NCBI GenBank assembly: GCA_014898415.1
Contig: RCTD01000019.1
Location: 558,001-622,000, forward strand
Length of the DNA: 64,000 nucleotides
Source of the DNA: Stromatinia cepivora
Lineage: Eukaryota; Ascomycota; Leotiomycetes; Helotiales; Sclerotiniaceae
Reading direction: 5' to 3'
Of this stretch, positions 44,450 through 55,997 are shown piece by piece (the stretch's first letter is position 1; each line of letters begins with the position of its first letter). A program made the position numbers and the translations under genes. Below the pieces are notes generated by a model that did not search any database, had not been told where the DNA came from, and was given only the letters and a program-made list of their open reading frames with translations.

Positions 44450-45223
44450 ATGACTATGGAACTGGGAAGGATTGGCGGACTTTTGGCTTGCGTAGGATTG
44501 GTTATTGCGCATGGAGGTGTAGCGCATCAGAAACCTTTAACCGTGGATCCAGACGCGGATTGGGGAACTAGACATATGGCCGGTGAGATGCCTTCCAATT
44601 CTTCTACTTTTGATTTTAAGGGCGATACTGTGTATCAATTGACTAACGCACAAACAGAGGAACATCACATAGATAATTTCGATGCAGGTGCCTTCTTCAC
44701 GCTCCACGATTTCGACAATAGCGGCGCATGGGACCAAGCGGAAATCCTGAAATTCTACGGCATGGAAGATGAGACTGCAAAAGATGTGCCGCAGGAAAAG
44801 AAAGTTAATTTGTTGAAGGAGATATTACGGTTGATGGATAATAATAATAATGGACAAGTGGAAAAGGAAGAATGGGATAGGTATTCGGGAATTGGAGGTC
44901 TGTTGCCAGATTTTGGGTTGGGTCCGGGACATCATTGGGATATTGAGATGGAATATGAGATTCATCATTGGCAGAAGTAGGTGTTGTTTTTTATTAGAGC
45001 GAAGGAGTGAAAAGGACGTGATAAGTGAGAGAATATTGGGCTAATATGTCACAGATACCATGATGAGAATACGAAGGAAGAGGATTTGATACATCCAGAG
45101 GACATTGAACATTTCAAGAAACATGATGAATTGGAGGATGAGGCTGATAGAGTTGCGGCTTTGGATAAGATGTCCATTGTTGAACAAAATATTCCTGATA
45201 AGTTTAGAAAGGATAAACAATGA
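44450..45223 (+). CDS. SSP120: Secretory-pathway EF-hand protein, Ssp120/nucleobindin-like
   Basis: Two exons, 44450..44976 and 45055..45223, give 231 residues. The intron (78 bp, GTAGGT..CACAG) joins HHWQK to YHDENTK in frame. The N-terminus is a signal peptide (GGLLACVGLVIAHGG) followed by a mature region. Two EF-hand loops are seen: DFDNSGAWDQAE near residue 86 and DNNNNGQVEKEE near residue 129. These bracket a helix pair, as in nucleobindin and yeast Ssp120. The tail is acidic and charged (HPEDIEHFKKHDELEDEAD), without a clear HDEL-type retention signal. The known yeast relative is a luminal protein that associates with ER-Golgi cargo receptors, and the same setting is inferred here. It is convergent with the TYW2 gene. 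Confidence 0.85.
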
Positions 45224-46451
45224 TTGATTGTGTTTAAAGTACAGACATGATGTTAAGATGATTAGATTTGATACCGAATAGATGTGTATCATTACATAGG
45301 CATTTCATTCCCCAACTCCCCAGGGTTTATTTCGCATTCTCTTCCAACTACCTCATCGACGAAGATACTTTGCCCGCATTTACAAGTTGTTCCTTCGTTG
45401 CTGGCGCTCATCAATTGTTCCATTTGCCCGTTTGCTCAGTTCGAATTAAAAAAAAATGCGGGATACTTCCTACGATTATAATACTCAAAGAAAGCTTTCC
45501 CCTCAAATATCCAAAAATGAGTTCCGCAAAAATCCAATGTCTTGCAAAGTAAGAGAAATCCAACCATTAAAATGGCAAAAAAACCGTCCACAGGGAAAAT
45601 CACTTCGATATGGGATTTAATTTACAGTTGCGCCCTGCGATATGGGGACAATACTGTCGCTAATCAAACATCCTACCTACCCGAAGGTAGTTACAACGCA
45701 GCGGTCGACCAACTGCGCCAAGGCGACCCGGATAGGATGTTTGACGATACAAGTGGCGATCTTGTTTGGATATATATATGAGGATTTAAGCGAGTTTGGT
45801 GGTGGTGTTGGAGAGGCGACGGGCTGGGTTTGTGTAGGTAGGGAAAGATATATGTGGTAAATGTTTTGCGCTACCCCTTTCTTGTATTCTAGATTGGCCA
45901 TTGGTTTTTGAGATTTGGGTATGGTGATTAAAGGATGAGATGCGATTTTTTGGTGATTCCTTCGAGGGTGAATCTGGGAAGTGCTGAAATTTCACTGAAG
46001 CTCGCCTCCCTCTCGAGAGCAAAGGAAATGGTGTATGAAGGTGGTATTTTAACTCTGTTCTCTTGGGCCTTGAAATGTCACTGCTCGTTGATTAACAAAG
46101 TAGGTTGAAAGATTCCCATAGAATTGGTCATGCGCACCAAACATCCTCTCGAGGCACTTTTGCGCGCAGAAGGAATTTGTTGCTCTTCATGCGATATCGT
46201 CGGATATCAGGTCGGTCACTTTTATAAGGGGTCCTCGGTATGAGTTGGCTAAGTTAAAGAAGAGACACATGATTACCTCCTCAATCATGGAAAACATTAC
46301 GGCAAAGCCACTGATATATATCTTCCGGTCCGAAATAAAAGATAAGATCCTCACAAGTTTGAAACATTATCCATGCCATTCAAAAGGAAACAATCACGCC
46401 ACCAGCCGGATCTGAAAGGCTACAATTGTTAGACATCATAGTTTATGTAGT
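45224..46451. other. Intergenic, convergent 3' regions with one possible small gene
   Basis: Apart from the small frame at 45572-45781 (listed separately), this 1.2-kb gap shows no gene. The DNA is of mixed composition with no tandem repeats worth noting. Confidence 0.5.
45572..45781 (+). CDS. Possible small protein of 69 residues
   Basis: A short frame begins at ATG in a good context (TTAAAATGGC) and ends at TGA. The product starts MAKKPSTGKITSIWDLIY and has a mixed, globular-looking composition with YLPEGSYNAAVDQL in the middle. It is not low complexity, and the codon mix resembles the neighbours, so a real small gene is plausible. No signal peptide or known motif is seen. It could also be chance or an exon of something larger. 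Confidence 0.3.
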   Translation: MAKKPSTGKITSIWDLIYSCALRYGDNTVANQTSYLPEGSYNAAVDQLRQGDPDRMFDDTSGDLVWIYI

Positions 46452-47660
46452 TTATTTACTGATATAAACGTCAAAAACGCAATGCCAAACATCGGGAGCA
46501 AAAGTCTTGACAAACTCGACATGCTCAACCGTCACTTTTCTATCATCGGCTCGTTTCTTGAGCCAGGTTCGGAACATCTCCTTGATCTCTTTCTTCCTTC
46601 TTTCCACATCTGCTATCCCTACATTCTCATGTAAATGTAACCACCCATCCTCACTCAAGATATTCATAGCCGGTTTCCACGTAGGTTCACTCGTGGGCAA
46701 GAAACCACAATTAACATGTTTCACTACCCCAAGGCCCTTGATGATTTCCAACCTCCGCTCCGCCTCCACATTACTCTCCAAGAATACCACAATCCTCTCA
46801 TCTCCAACCTCTTCAATCACCTCCCCCCTCCTCACAACCCTAATTCCCCACCCATTAGCTATCGCTCCCCTCCTCAACCCCTCAACACTCCATCCATTCA
46901 ACTCCCACCCCACCACTCTTCCCACTCCCATCCCAACATAACTAAAAACAAAATATCCAATCCCCGCATACAAATCCACCGCGGTCCAATTCCTCCTCTC
47001 CTCCTTTCCTATCACCTTCTTTCCATCCTCACCCGCCGCTGCAACAATATCATGAAACCCCAACAACCTCGCCTTTTCCTTCACATTCCCTCTACTAAAC
47101 ATAGTCCATCTCGGTGCCCAAACCTGTTCAATCCCATTCTGTTTCGTACTCACCCAGAACGCATCTTCGAAATCTTTTTCCGTGGGTTCATCACCCGTGA
47201 AATCAGGTCCGAAATCTCCATGTAACATAAGTAATCCACTGGGACTTCTTAATATATTCTCTTCTCCTTTCTCTTTTCTACCCCCTCCCTCCTTTTCCTT
47301 CTCGTGAAGGGGTATCCCAGCATTAATAGCGAGATGCGTGAGTTTCTTGCCTTCTTTCTTTGATACACTCTGAAGAATTTGAGTAAAGAGTGTTTCTTTT
47401 TGAGAGGGGGAAATAAGGGAGAGGAGTGAAGTCCAGTGTGCCGAGGAAAAAGATCCAGAGGGGAAAAGAAGCATGGGTGAATATATGACCCAGCGTTTTG
47501 GAGAAGTGGCGATGAGAGAGTTGATAAAAGCCGAGATTTCCAAAAATAATGTGGAGGGGAGTGTTTGAAAAAATGATCGGATGGCGGATTCGATAGGGTT
47601 TGGAGGTTTGGGTTTCGGGGGACGTTTGCTTTTGGGTGGTACTACAGTATTTGATTCCAT
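46452..47660 (-). CDS. TYW2: tRNA wybutosine-synthesizing protein 2 (Tyw2/Trm12)
   Basis: A single exon of 402 residues starts at ATG (MESNTVVPPKSKR). The middle carries HGDFGPDF, then WAPRWTMFSRGNVKEKARLL, a strongly conserved block of this family. The AdoMet-binding motif TAVDLYAGIGYFVFSYV follows, then VVGWELNGWSVEGLRRGAIANGW. The C-terminal part holds the HVNCGFLPTS segment and ends with WHCVFDVYISK. The enzyme transfers the 3-amino-3-carboxypropyl group of AdoMet to the 4-demethylwyosine base at position 37 of tRNA-Phe, the second dedicated step of wybutosine synthesis. The first 140 residues are less conserved and basic. Length is close to that of other fungal members. Confidence 0.92.
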   Translation of the reverse strand: MESNTVVPPKSKRPPKPKPPNPIESAIRSFFQTLPSTLFLEISAFINSLIATSPKRWVIYSPMLLFPSGSFSSAHWTSLLSLISPSQKETLFTQILQSVSKKEGKKLTHLAINAGIPLHEKEKEGGGRKEKGEENILRSPSGLLMLHGDFGPDFTGDEPTEKDFEDAFWVSTKQNGIEQVWAPRWTMFSRGNVKEKARLLGFHDIVAAAGEDGKKVIGKEERRNWTAVDLYAGIGYFVFSYVGMGVGRVVGWELNGWSVEGLRRGAIANGWGIRVVRRGEVIEEVGDERIVVFLESNVEAERRLEIIKGLGVVKHVNCGFLPTSEPTWKPAMNILSEDGWLHLHENVGIADVERRKKEIKEMFRTWLKKRADDRKVTVEHVEFVKTFAPDVWHCVFDVYISK

Positions 47661-48086
47661 ACTTAATGGTGTGTAAGTATGATATTTTATAGAGATATTC
47701 GAGTTAGGCTTGTAGTCAACGGATATATTTACCCCACGTTTTGCTTATGTAAGCTGTGCCCATTGAGAAAGTTCCTCACTGACCTCACCCTTCGTTGGAC
47801 TATTCCACGGGATACATCATGAGGGTAGTATCATGTATATCTGGGCTCAAGTTTACCACAATCATATCTATGACGACCTTTTGCAATAATCTAAGATGCG
47901 TTCCAAGAGAGGCAAATACGGTAACTCAATGCCAACGTTCACTACGCAAGTTCATTCGAAATTGAATTTATGCTTCACTTGTGATAGTATGAACCTGGTA
48001 AGCAAAATCTAATGATATCAACTATTTTTAGAAAGTTAGAGACTTAAAATTTCGAAGAGGCACGAATATTGACATCAGAAATGAAC

Positions 48087-48741
48087 TCAGCCACGTCGAA
48101 AGGGTAGGGAGGGAGAGACTAGATGAGCCAGTTTCCTCATCTCGATGTTTCCTTTCCTAGATCTCATATCACATATAGTGTTGGGAAGAAACACGCTTTT
48201 TCCATTATTGTTATATGCGCGGCAGGTGCTCCCACCAAGGGCCGTGAGTAGAAAGAGCGAAGTGCTGTCATTACGAATCGGTCTCCACACAGCCATAAAT
48301 TGAGCGTCGAAGCTGGTGTGTACATGTAGAAAGCGCTACATCGCAACTGCTTTTTGTCAACTCCTCGAATAATTTTCAGATTCGTATGGATGTTTTTATT
48401 GGCGTGTTTCAAGGACTGGCACATCCAAGAGAACGGTTCTTACTTCTTTCCAGATCAATCGTCCAATTTCCAGAGATGATTTGCTGATTACTGTAAATCT
48501 TGACAATTGGGAAGGGATGACACTCCATGTCTAATGTCCTATGCTCCATCTCCTCAACATCCGTGCCGTTTCTGGATTTTCCGTTCGTACTGATATAGTG
48601 CCAGTTCAAAATCCTACCTTCTTCGAATGAGAGCGCGCAATACATTGTTTTAATCACAACACGTGGGCCGACAATCGTGTGATGCCGTTTTTGTATTCCT
48701 AATCTATTTGGTATCGTTGCTAAAGTCACAGTTGGCCCCAA
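48087..48741 (-). CDS. Doubtful hypothetical gene or decayed fragment
   Basis: Three minus-strand frames follow each other: a 110-residue one (48741-48409, containing RVVIKTMYCALSFEEGR and LNWHYISTNGKS) and two shorter ones ending at 48164 and 48087. The composition is that of a folded protein, with Trp, Cys and mixed charges. A GTAAGA donor in the context GAAAGAAGTAAGA and downstream CAG acceptors would allow an intron. I found no unique splice that I trust, no start context and no known motif. It may be a remnant. Confidence 0.2.
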
Positions 48742-49203
48742 AAATTCAAATCATACAAAATAGCAGTTGATATTCCAATCACACAGTAAATGTGGAGAGA
48801 GGCACATGCATAAGACAAAGCATAAAAGATTTAACCACTCTATTAAGCAGCTCGCTTCTCATAGCAATCGCGGCTAGATAAGGACTTTCCTTTGAGAAGT
48901 GTGTAGTCGTTCTATAGTAGTTATTGCAATGGTAAGGACTTTATCGCCTTACAGAGAAACCGCTCCAGAGAAACAGGAATTCAAAATAAAGTTCTTGATG
49001 AGAGTGAGGGGCCGGGTCTGTATGGATACCTGGATTTGGCCAGTAACGGCAGTGAACATAGTGAGAATACTGATGCAGTACAACTCCTCATCCTTGAGTT
49101 GCAACGGGGCATTTTTTACCTAGCATGGCGCGGTAGTTAACTAGTAGACCGGCAGAGCCAGCTAAATTACCAGCTATCACTGAAGCTAACAGCCCCCTAG
49201 TCA

Positions 49204-49340
49204 AGTGCCGGAACTACTACTAAAGCTAGAAGTGCCGACATCTTTCAGATATGCAACACATTGGAGTGCTGGAACTACTGCTGGCTGAGGGCTGAAGCTG
49301 GAAGTGCCGAGAGCTTTCAAATGTGCAACAAAGATATTGA
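49204..49340. repeat. Imperfect tandem duplication (~60 and ~75 bp)
   Basis: AGTGCCGGAACTACTAC...AAGCTAGAAGTGCCGA...CTTTCAGATATGCAACA (49204-49260) recurs as AGTGCTGGAACTACTGC...AAGCTGGAAGTGCCGA...CTTTCAAATGTGCAACA (49265-49330). Most differences are C/T or A/G, plus one insertion in the second copy. Confidence 0.75.
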
Positions 49341-49440
49341 ATTGCCCGAACTAGTTACATTTTGTATGGACGAATTGAAAGGAGGAGTAGGAGACATGTT
49401 GATTTAAAATTGAGGTGAAGTTGAGTAATTGATGTTACTT

Positions 49441-50141
49441 ACGGAAGATCCCATCAACGGCATGGGTAGTTGTGCGTGGGTTGGATCTTGGGATTTGTGG
49501 AGTAGGGGATAAGATAGTATCGAAGAGAAGTTGACCGATGTGGAATGGTTGTGCCTTGGTAGATGGCATTTGGGAAGACGCTGGTTAGAGGAGCATTAGT
49601 ATTATGTGTCAACGTAATTAGATCCATTAGACCACATATAAGAATTCGGAAAACGTACGTTCCACCAACGTGAGTAGGAACATAAATATGCTGAATTCTT
49701 CCCTAATACTGACCCGGATTAAACGCGGTAAACTGCATGGTACCCTCTGAGCCTGTTGGTTCCATAACTCTCGCAAATGTAGCGTTGATGTATGCTTGGA
49801 ATAGAAGTATCGGTAACACAACTGTGTACACCAGTACTGTTCGCATACCAGAAATCAACATAAAAATTAGGAACTGGCTCGCAGGTTGAGCCATCGATAA
49901 CTTGGATATCGATGATGAGATTGATGCCGCATTGAATAGCTGTCTCGCGAACATCGGCGCGAACGTATTCGTCACTGAAGTAGGGAGGGCCTCCGGTCAC
50001 TTCTGGATTGAGGATACAGGAGCTATTTCCGGTGAAGATGGTGGAGAAGCTGTTGTCTGGGGAATAGGTGGTCCTGGCAGGATGCCTGGCATCCAATACG
50101 GTGCCAGCATCGCAAGCCTCGATCACAATTTTGGCCCGGTT
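49441..50141 (-). pseudogene. Broken intradiol ring-cleavage dioxygenase gene
   Basis: The minus strand carries pieces of the fungal extracellular intradiol dioxygenase family, in the right order but in different frames. First comes SSCILNPEVTGGPPYFSDEY, then DIQVIDGSTCEPVPNFYVDF and WYANSTGVHS. After a frame change come INATFARV and GTMQFTAFNPGQY, then an in-frame TAG, then HIYVPTHVGGT. Past an intron-like gap lie HIGQLLFD and HAVDGIF. Intact relatives have EGPYY where this copy has GGPPY, so one ligand tyrosine of the metal centre appears lost. The N-terminal signal peptide and upstream third are missing or unrecognisable; a stop lies at 50144. Family function: ring opening of catechol-type aromatics. 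The breaks make an active product unlikely. Confidence 0.7.
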
Positions 50142-51315
50142 TCAATAGATCTATAGCAAAGGAGTTCCAACATCGCGTCCTCTAGATACTGGCTTGCAAA
50201 AGGGAATGGCATCTTAAGGCCTGCAGCCCACAGCTTCCATGATGTCCCCAAGCAAGACATATCAATTCATCCAAATGGGATATACTTCTCCCTCAAAGGA
50301 TATCGATGAAATCAAGTAGGTGATGAACCGATGGAGACTGGAAAGGATCCCAACAGAAGGATACACGCGTCTCATTCTGTGACAACAGGCTTGAAATCCC
50401 TCTCAAAGTTTTTGGCATACTCGCCGAAACCATATGTATAATTTTTGAGATTCCCTATACTCGTTCCACAGAAGCGCCATCTTGGCGATATAAAGAAGGA
50501 TGAGAAACTTCTACGATGTTCATATCTGAAAAGTAACGCAAAAACATTAATTAATATGAAAATATTCCTAAAATATCATCCCATCATCCAAAAAATTTGC
50601 ATCAACAAAAAGATAAAAACTTTTTCAAATTTCAAGATAGTTACCTAGAGAACACTAATGCGAAGAAAAGCGCATGGCAATCGGGATACAAAAGGATGAA
50701 AAATTGTCCGAAGGTTAATTACGCAGGTTGGTATATATGCAAATGTGAAACATCTTTGGTTTGGGTAGGTTGGTTGTGAGTATTAGACGCCGAAAACATG
50801 TTGGGAGATGCAGAATGAATTGCTTGGAGAAGGAAAACACGAGGAGATATATGTGGGATGAGCTAGAGTGCTGATGAAACTCTATAGTAAGGAAGGTATG
50901 AGTGACATTCAATTCGCACGAGATCCAGATTGGCTGTGCTTACTTAAGACAGCGAAACCGTTTTTAATATCTAGATGTTTGTATATTGAAGTAGATAGCG
51001 TCCGATAAAAGGGTCGGATGTACCAATTGCAATGTGCATCGTGATATCATACTCATAATATTTTCAATCCTCCATGTGTTAAATTTGTGTGCTCGATCGA
51101 TCGAGTATATAGTTTAACATCAGAACCCAAGCAAAACAAATTAAACCGGCATCAAAAACCAACCAACCAACCAATCCCAACGCACCAAAAACACCCCACG
51201 CATTCACCAATCCCCATCCCCTCCATCCCTTCAAAAAATACCCTCCCAAATCTCTCGACCCAAAATCCCCTAATAAAAGTCCAAAAAGTAAAAATTAAAT
51301 CAATATAGGAGGTAT
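50142..51315. other. Intergenic
   Basis: Nothing recognisable is seen between the dioxygenase remnant and the tRNA gene. The sequence is A+T-rich with adenine-rich patches near 50560-50640. The tRNA transcript would end in the T-run on the minus strand just below 51310. Confidence 0.5.
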
Positions 51316-51387
51316 TGAACCACACCCGATTTGAACGGATAACCTTTCGATCTGGAGTCGAACGCGCTACCGTTGCGCCAGCGGTCC
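51316..51387 (-). tRNA. tRNA-Trp (anticodon CCA)
   Basis: The minus strand folds into a full 72-nt cloverleaf without an intron. The acceptor stem GGACCGC pairs with GTGGTTC including G-U pairs, and the discriminator is A. The D stem is GCGC/GCGC. The anticodon stem is TTCGA/TCGAA with loop CTCCAGA, giving anticodon CCA. The T arm is ATCCG-TTCAAAT-CGGGT. CCA is not encoded, as expected in a eukaryote. T-rich sequence follows on the minus strand and should serve as the Pol III terminator. Confidence 0.93.
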
Positions 51388-54300
51388 TATTGATTTCTAC
51401 TTCCTGCTGTGGTTGCGTACTATATTCCACAGTGAAATTCGCAGGGGGAATTTTTGCCGAGGTTGAGAGCGTGGCTTGTGGGATGTGTGGTGGTGTGGTT
51501 AATTGGGGTTGGAGGGCCGATTTGTGATTTGGTTGGTTTGAGCATGTGAGGAAATGATTGATATTTAGTTAAGAAATGAGGTAATAGGTGGTTGTATGTC
51601 CTATGGTAAAAGATCTCACTGGGTGTATTTATTACATTCCTACCTAGTATTTATATCCAATCAACACCACTCATCCTAACCTCCCTCTACATCCTCCCTC
51701 TATATCCTCCATTATGAAGCAAGAACATTTCTTCAAGCCATTCTCAACTTCTCAAAAACCAATCCCATAAAAACACTATATCTCCTCACTAAAAATCTTA
51801 ACCATAATCTCTAATCAAAGCTTTTCTTTTCTCAAGAGGTTTCCTGAACTCTAAGATTCTCTCAAACAAGTCCAGAGTTAATTACTAGCATTAAAATACA
51901 GTAAATACTAACCCTTTATAACTTTCAGCATGTGCCAATCCATTGTGAATAGGAAGAGCTAGGGATATACGTAAGTAATGTTAGTAGATAATAAGTTAGT
52001 AATCTTTCGTCTCCTTTGTAGACTCATTGCATATTAGATTTGTATGCTGCATCTGAGTGTACTCTTTGTTTATTAATTTTCCCAATTTGCCGTCGCCGGT
52101 CGGTAATACTATCGGAAACCGAGCATTCTGCCTATATCTACCTATATGCTGCCCCGTGTTTTTAATATCATTGATGATCATTCTATTTGACCTTTGAAAC
52201 ATAAGACGACCTTGAAAGTTTCTTTCTCTGCGATAGATCATATAGTAGCAGATGATACAATATCATCCGATTAATTATTGAAGATGAGAACAAAAAAGTA
52301 CCGAAGTTTATACAGACCGCACTCCATGACTCAACTTCACCCAAATACCAAGTACCAAAAATGTCAAGGCTCCCCTCCCTCAGCTTCGGTAAAGCAACCT
52401 TTACGGATAGATCGAGATAAAGTTCATTTATCTAAGTTAAGGGTAAGGCCGCGTAACATGATGGTGTATTAATCCTTATATCGTGCTAATCTTAAGCTCC
52501 TGACTCAGGTATCTCTGTATGATATTTATCCTCTTGTTTGATGTGCCCGTCGTCAAACTGTGGCTCGCAAGCACTCCTTAGAGTACGGCAATATCGACAA
52601 GCACGTGGGGTAAATGCACTTATCGATACTTTTGGAGTATGAACACATGGTGTGCACGATGCCATGGGAAAAAGATCAGTTTCTTGGATTGATCGGTACG
52701 AATACGATCTGATATAAGTTAGGAAAAAATAAATATACTGTGTAATGATGTGTCGTTGACAATTGCTCACCGCCACAATCGAATCAGGAGCCATACTACT
52801 CAAGTATCAAGACGGGAGCCACCGGCCATTTCATCTGATGTTCAAACTCCGACCCAATACTATTGACTTGGAGATTCAAAGCTACCGATAAGCTTGGCCA
52901 ATGGGCTGGCTGATAACAGATTACTGCTATAGTAATTGATGATGCCGCTGGCCAAGAGCAAGCATATCCTTACTTAAATATTGAAAGATTATGAGCTAAG
53001 TCCTCACGCTCCTCTACTTGATACTCCCCACATATAATCAGTGGAGAACCTAGCTGTTGATTTTGATACGAAGAAGCCAGCCTCGGCGCACATGGTTTCG
53101 TCACCGTCAATGCGCCATTCAATAGCAAAGTTGTTGGCTAGAGCACTTGCTCATATACTAAGGTGCAGCGGGAACTTCGGTTAAGACCCCTTGATGCAAA
53201 AGCGATCTTGGGGCAAAATAGGGACAAAGTTGGGGCAGAAAAACTCGACTAATAAAGTCATCGGTCAAATGGATACATGCGGAGCTGAATCATTACTGAA
53301 TGATTTGATCCTAAGTGCATTTCAAATTTTGTCGAAATCCTGACGTGCCACTGTACCGGTAAATATGGGCGCAATAAGTTTGATGAATTGACAAATCGGT
53401 GATGGCCACCTCCATCATCTGTGGTTTTGCATTGAACGTGAAAAACAAAACTATTTGCTATTGTTTGGTCAATGCGTACTAGGTAATGTTAGTGTCGTGA
53501 TACGGTGATACGGTGATACGGTGATACGAACGAGAATAAAGTTTTGACCCTGCAGAGACTGACATATATATGATGGAGGTTTTCATGCTTAATGACCAAA
53601 TCTGGAGACGAAGGTTCAGGCCACTCAATCAGAGTTCATGCAAAGACAGCATGCAAACCTTTTAGTGAATTAGAGAATTAGAGTTGTCTACCTGTTCATA
53701 TATATTTAATATAAAACCTCCAGGTTGATGACGAGTCGAGTTCAAGGTCAAGTCTCGACTGGTTGGGTAACTATCGAGCCCACTGTTGATATTTTTACTT
53801 CAAATTAAGAGTACTGCATCGAACCAACTTGTTGAACCATAGTACTGTTGAACCGTAAGTTGAATTGATACGGTACTGTTCATAATTATATACTTCATTT
53901 GTATAGCAATTTGCAATCAGAATCAAACATATGCAAGGGCCAAGCAGATACTCGTACCCAATGATTACCAATAGAGCACAGATAAATTTGGGCTGCATTT
54001 TCCCATTTCCAGCTGGTTGGCTTGAATTAAAAGAATCTTAAATGACCACCTAAATGGCCCAAAGTAGAATTCCAGAAGTAAAACAGCCAAGCCATTTCAG
54101 TCGGGGAAATTTGATCGACTTGCCGGAAACGGTGCATCAAAGTGAGATGATCCACATAAGAGTTACTTCGTACAAAGGCCACATGTGCGGAGCTTCAATT
54201 GTGCTTATGCTGCAAGTCTCATGTACCTGGATGTGCATGTGTTCCTGTGCAATGTGCCTGTGCAATGTGCCTGTGCCTGGACAATACCCCTGAAAGTTGG

Positions 54301-55997
54301 AAAGATATATTTTCGTTACACGTATACGGAATATAAGAATGAACGCGGAAAACCACATTTTCACCATGATTTTGTTGGTGTGTTGTAGATTGTATGTAGT
54401 ACGCGTCCGGGCGTGTCTGTACATGATTAAGATTTTGTATCATATATCAAAAATTGAGGGGAGATTTGATGGATAGGAATCACAGGATACTTGCAGGAAT
54501 TGGTAGATGAGGCGAGGCGAGGCGAAACTCAAAACGACAAATGAGCTGACTCCTGGGTCTTTCTTTCCCAATTGGAAGTCAGCGTTGATAAAGCCTCTAT
54601 AATGCGCTATGATGGTTACAATATTTGGTCAGATTATAGGCCTCTTTAGGAAATAGAGGAGGGGAACGCAAAGCTTGGGATGTCCAGAAATGATATCGTA
54701 ACTAAATCTTACGATTCCCGTTAAAAATACTGGCTAACCATGGGCTGGAATGGGTGACGGGTGAATGGAACCGAATCATTCGAGATTTCTTTTTTTAATG
54801 ATTATAATGAATTGATTGGATGATATGAATTGAGTGTTTTGACCTGATTCTTTTTCTTCTTTTATTTGAATCCATCTGATGGAGCAACGACTGCATGCTG
54901 CTTGCTGCATTACACTAATGCAACTATACATCACACTAAGATTGGTAGTACAGAAATGGAGTTCTGTCATACACAAGCAGAGAATAGATCAAAGCACCCC
55001 TCGATTTGTGCCTGTCACTGCACTTCAATTAGACACCTGGGTTAATTTCCTTCTTTTGAGTAGTTTGAATCTTTTTTTTTTTTTTTTTTTTTTTTGAAAT
55101 CTTTCCTTTTTTTTCTCCTCCTTTTCAGTATTTTCCTTCATCCATTATCATACTCATTCATCATTACGTATATACCGTTGTCAATATGATATCAAAAGAT
55201 TTAATAGACTATATGATTTTAATTATCTATATATATACTGGGATAGTAAAAGTTCATATTCATTTTGATTAAATATTAATAAATTATTAAATGATCATAG
55301 CGTTATTTTTTATTCCAATCTCCTGAAAATGACCCCACTCTTCAATTTTCGATGTTTTTGACCAATTATATAAAGTTCTCATACCCCTGGAAACTTTCCT
55401 CGCCTTCTGAAGTTCTACTCCGTAAAAATAAAAGACAAGGAATAATATCATGAGCTTCGGCTTCAATCCTTGTCAGTTCTTCCAAACCTTCTGTGCATGC
55501 TCCCTCTTTTTGTCCTTTGCCCGCTTTCCCTTACCTACTTGCCTACCATTTCTAATCATCATCTGGAATCCAACCTTCCTTTCCACTCACTTGTTTTCCC
55601 AGCTCTTCTTTCATTCTTTACATTTCGTGACTGCACAACAATCTGCAGTCGCAGAAAGCAGCAGAAAGGTAAGGCAGGATCGAAATACAAAGGGTTCCAT
55701 CGTCAATTCTTCCAAACCTGGATTACAGAGTGGACAAGAAACATACATTGTACCAAAAAGGGGCCACTACAATATTACAAACTCGGGACATCATTGATGG
55801 GAAAAGTGAATGTCCAAGATCGAATGATATAATCAATTCACTCAATACACTCTTTTGATATTTCAACTTTTTAAGAACACATTGGACTTTCGATAAGACT
55901 TCCAGTATTTTCTCGAATCTTGTTCTTCTCGCCAAAGGAAGCATACTTGGATTCTACAGACCGAGGAGTTTTTGACTTCTCATAATATATCTCAATC
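51388..55997. other. Large gene-poor region, promoter side of the DENN gene
   Basis: No gene is supported in 4.6 kb. It holds four GTGATACG units at 53497-53528, a CTGTGCAATGTGC repeat near 54240-54285, a poly-T run at about 55071-55095 and a coding-like minus-strand fragment at 53004-53150. From 55400 onward, pyrimidine-rich sequence and short + strand frames (55450-55832) probably belong to the leader or promoter of the DENN gene. Confidence 0.5.
53497..53528. repeat. 8-bp tandem repeat (GTGATACG x4)
   Basis: Four perfect copies of GTGATACG stand in a row in otherwise unique A+T-rich DNA. Confidence 0.9.

Larger units (their letters stand above)
47661..49440. other. Gene-poor region with possible fragments
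   Basis: On the minus strand overlapping frames from 48741 to 48087 look partly coding (see findings). A 60-75-bp imperfect duplication lies at 49204-49340. No gene is assigned with confidence. Confidence 0.45.

Noticed and set aside
46507..47225. Two long + strand frames opposite TYW2
   Set aside because: They are antisense to conserved TYW2 motifs and are low-complexity Ser/Pro/His sequence.
52492..52794. Cys-containing 100-residue frame on the minus strand starting MAPDSIVA
   Set aside because: Contains an intron-like GTGAGC..ATCAG segment whose removal leads to an immediate stop, and no motif is recognisable.
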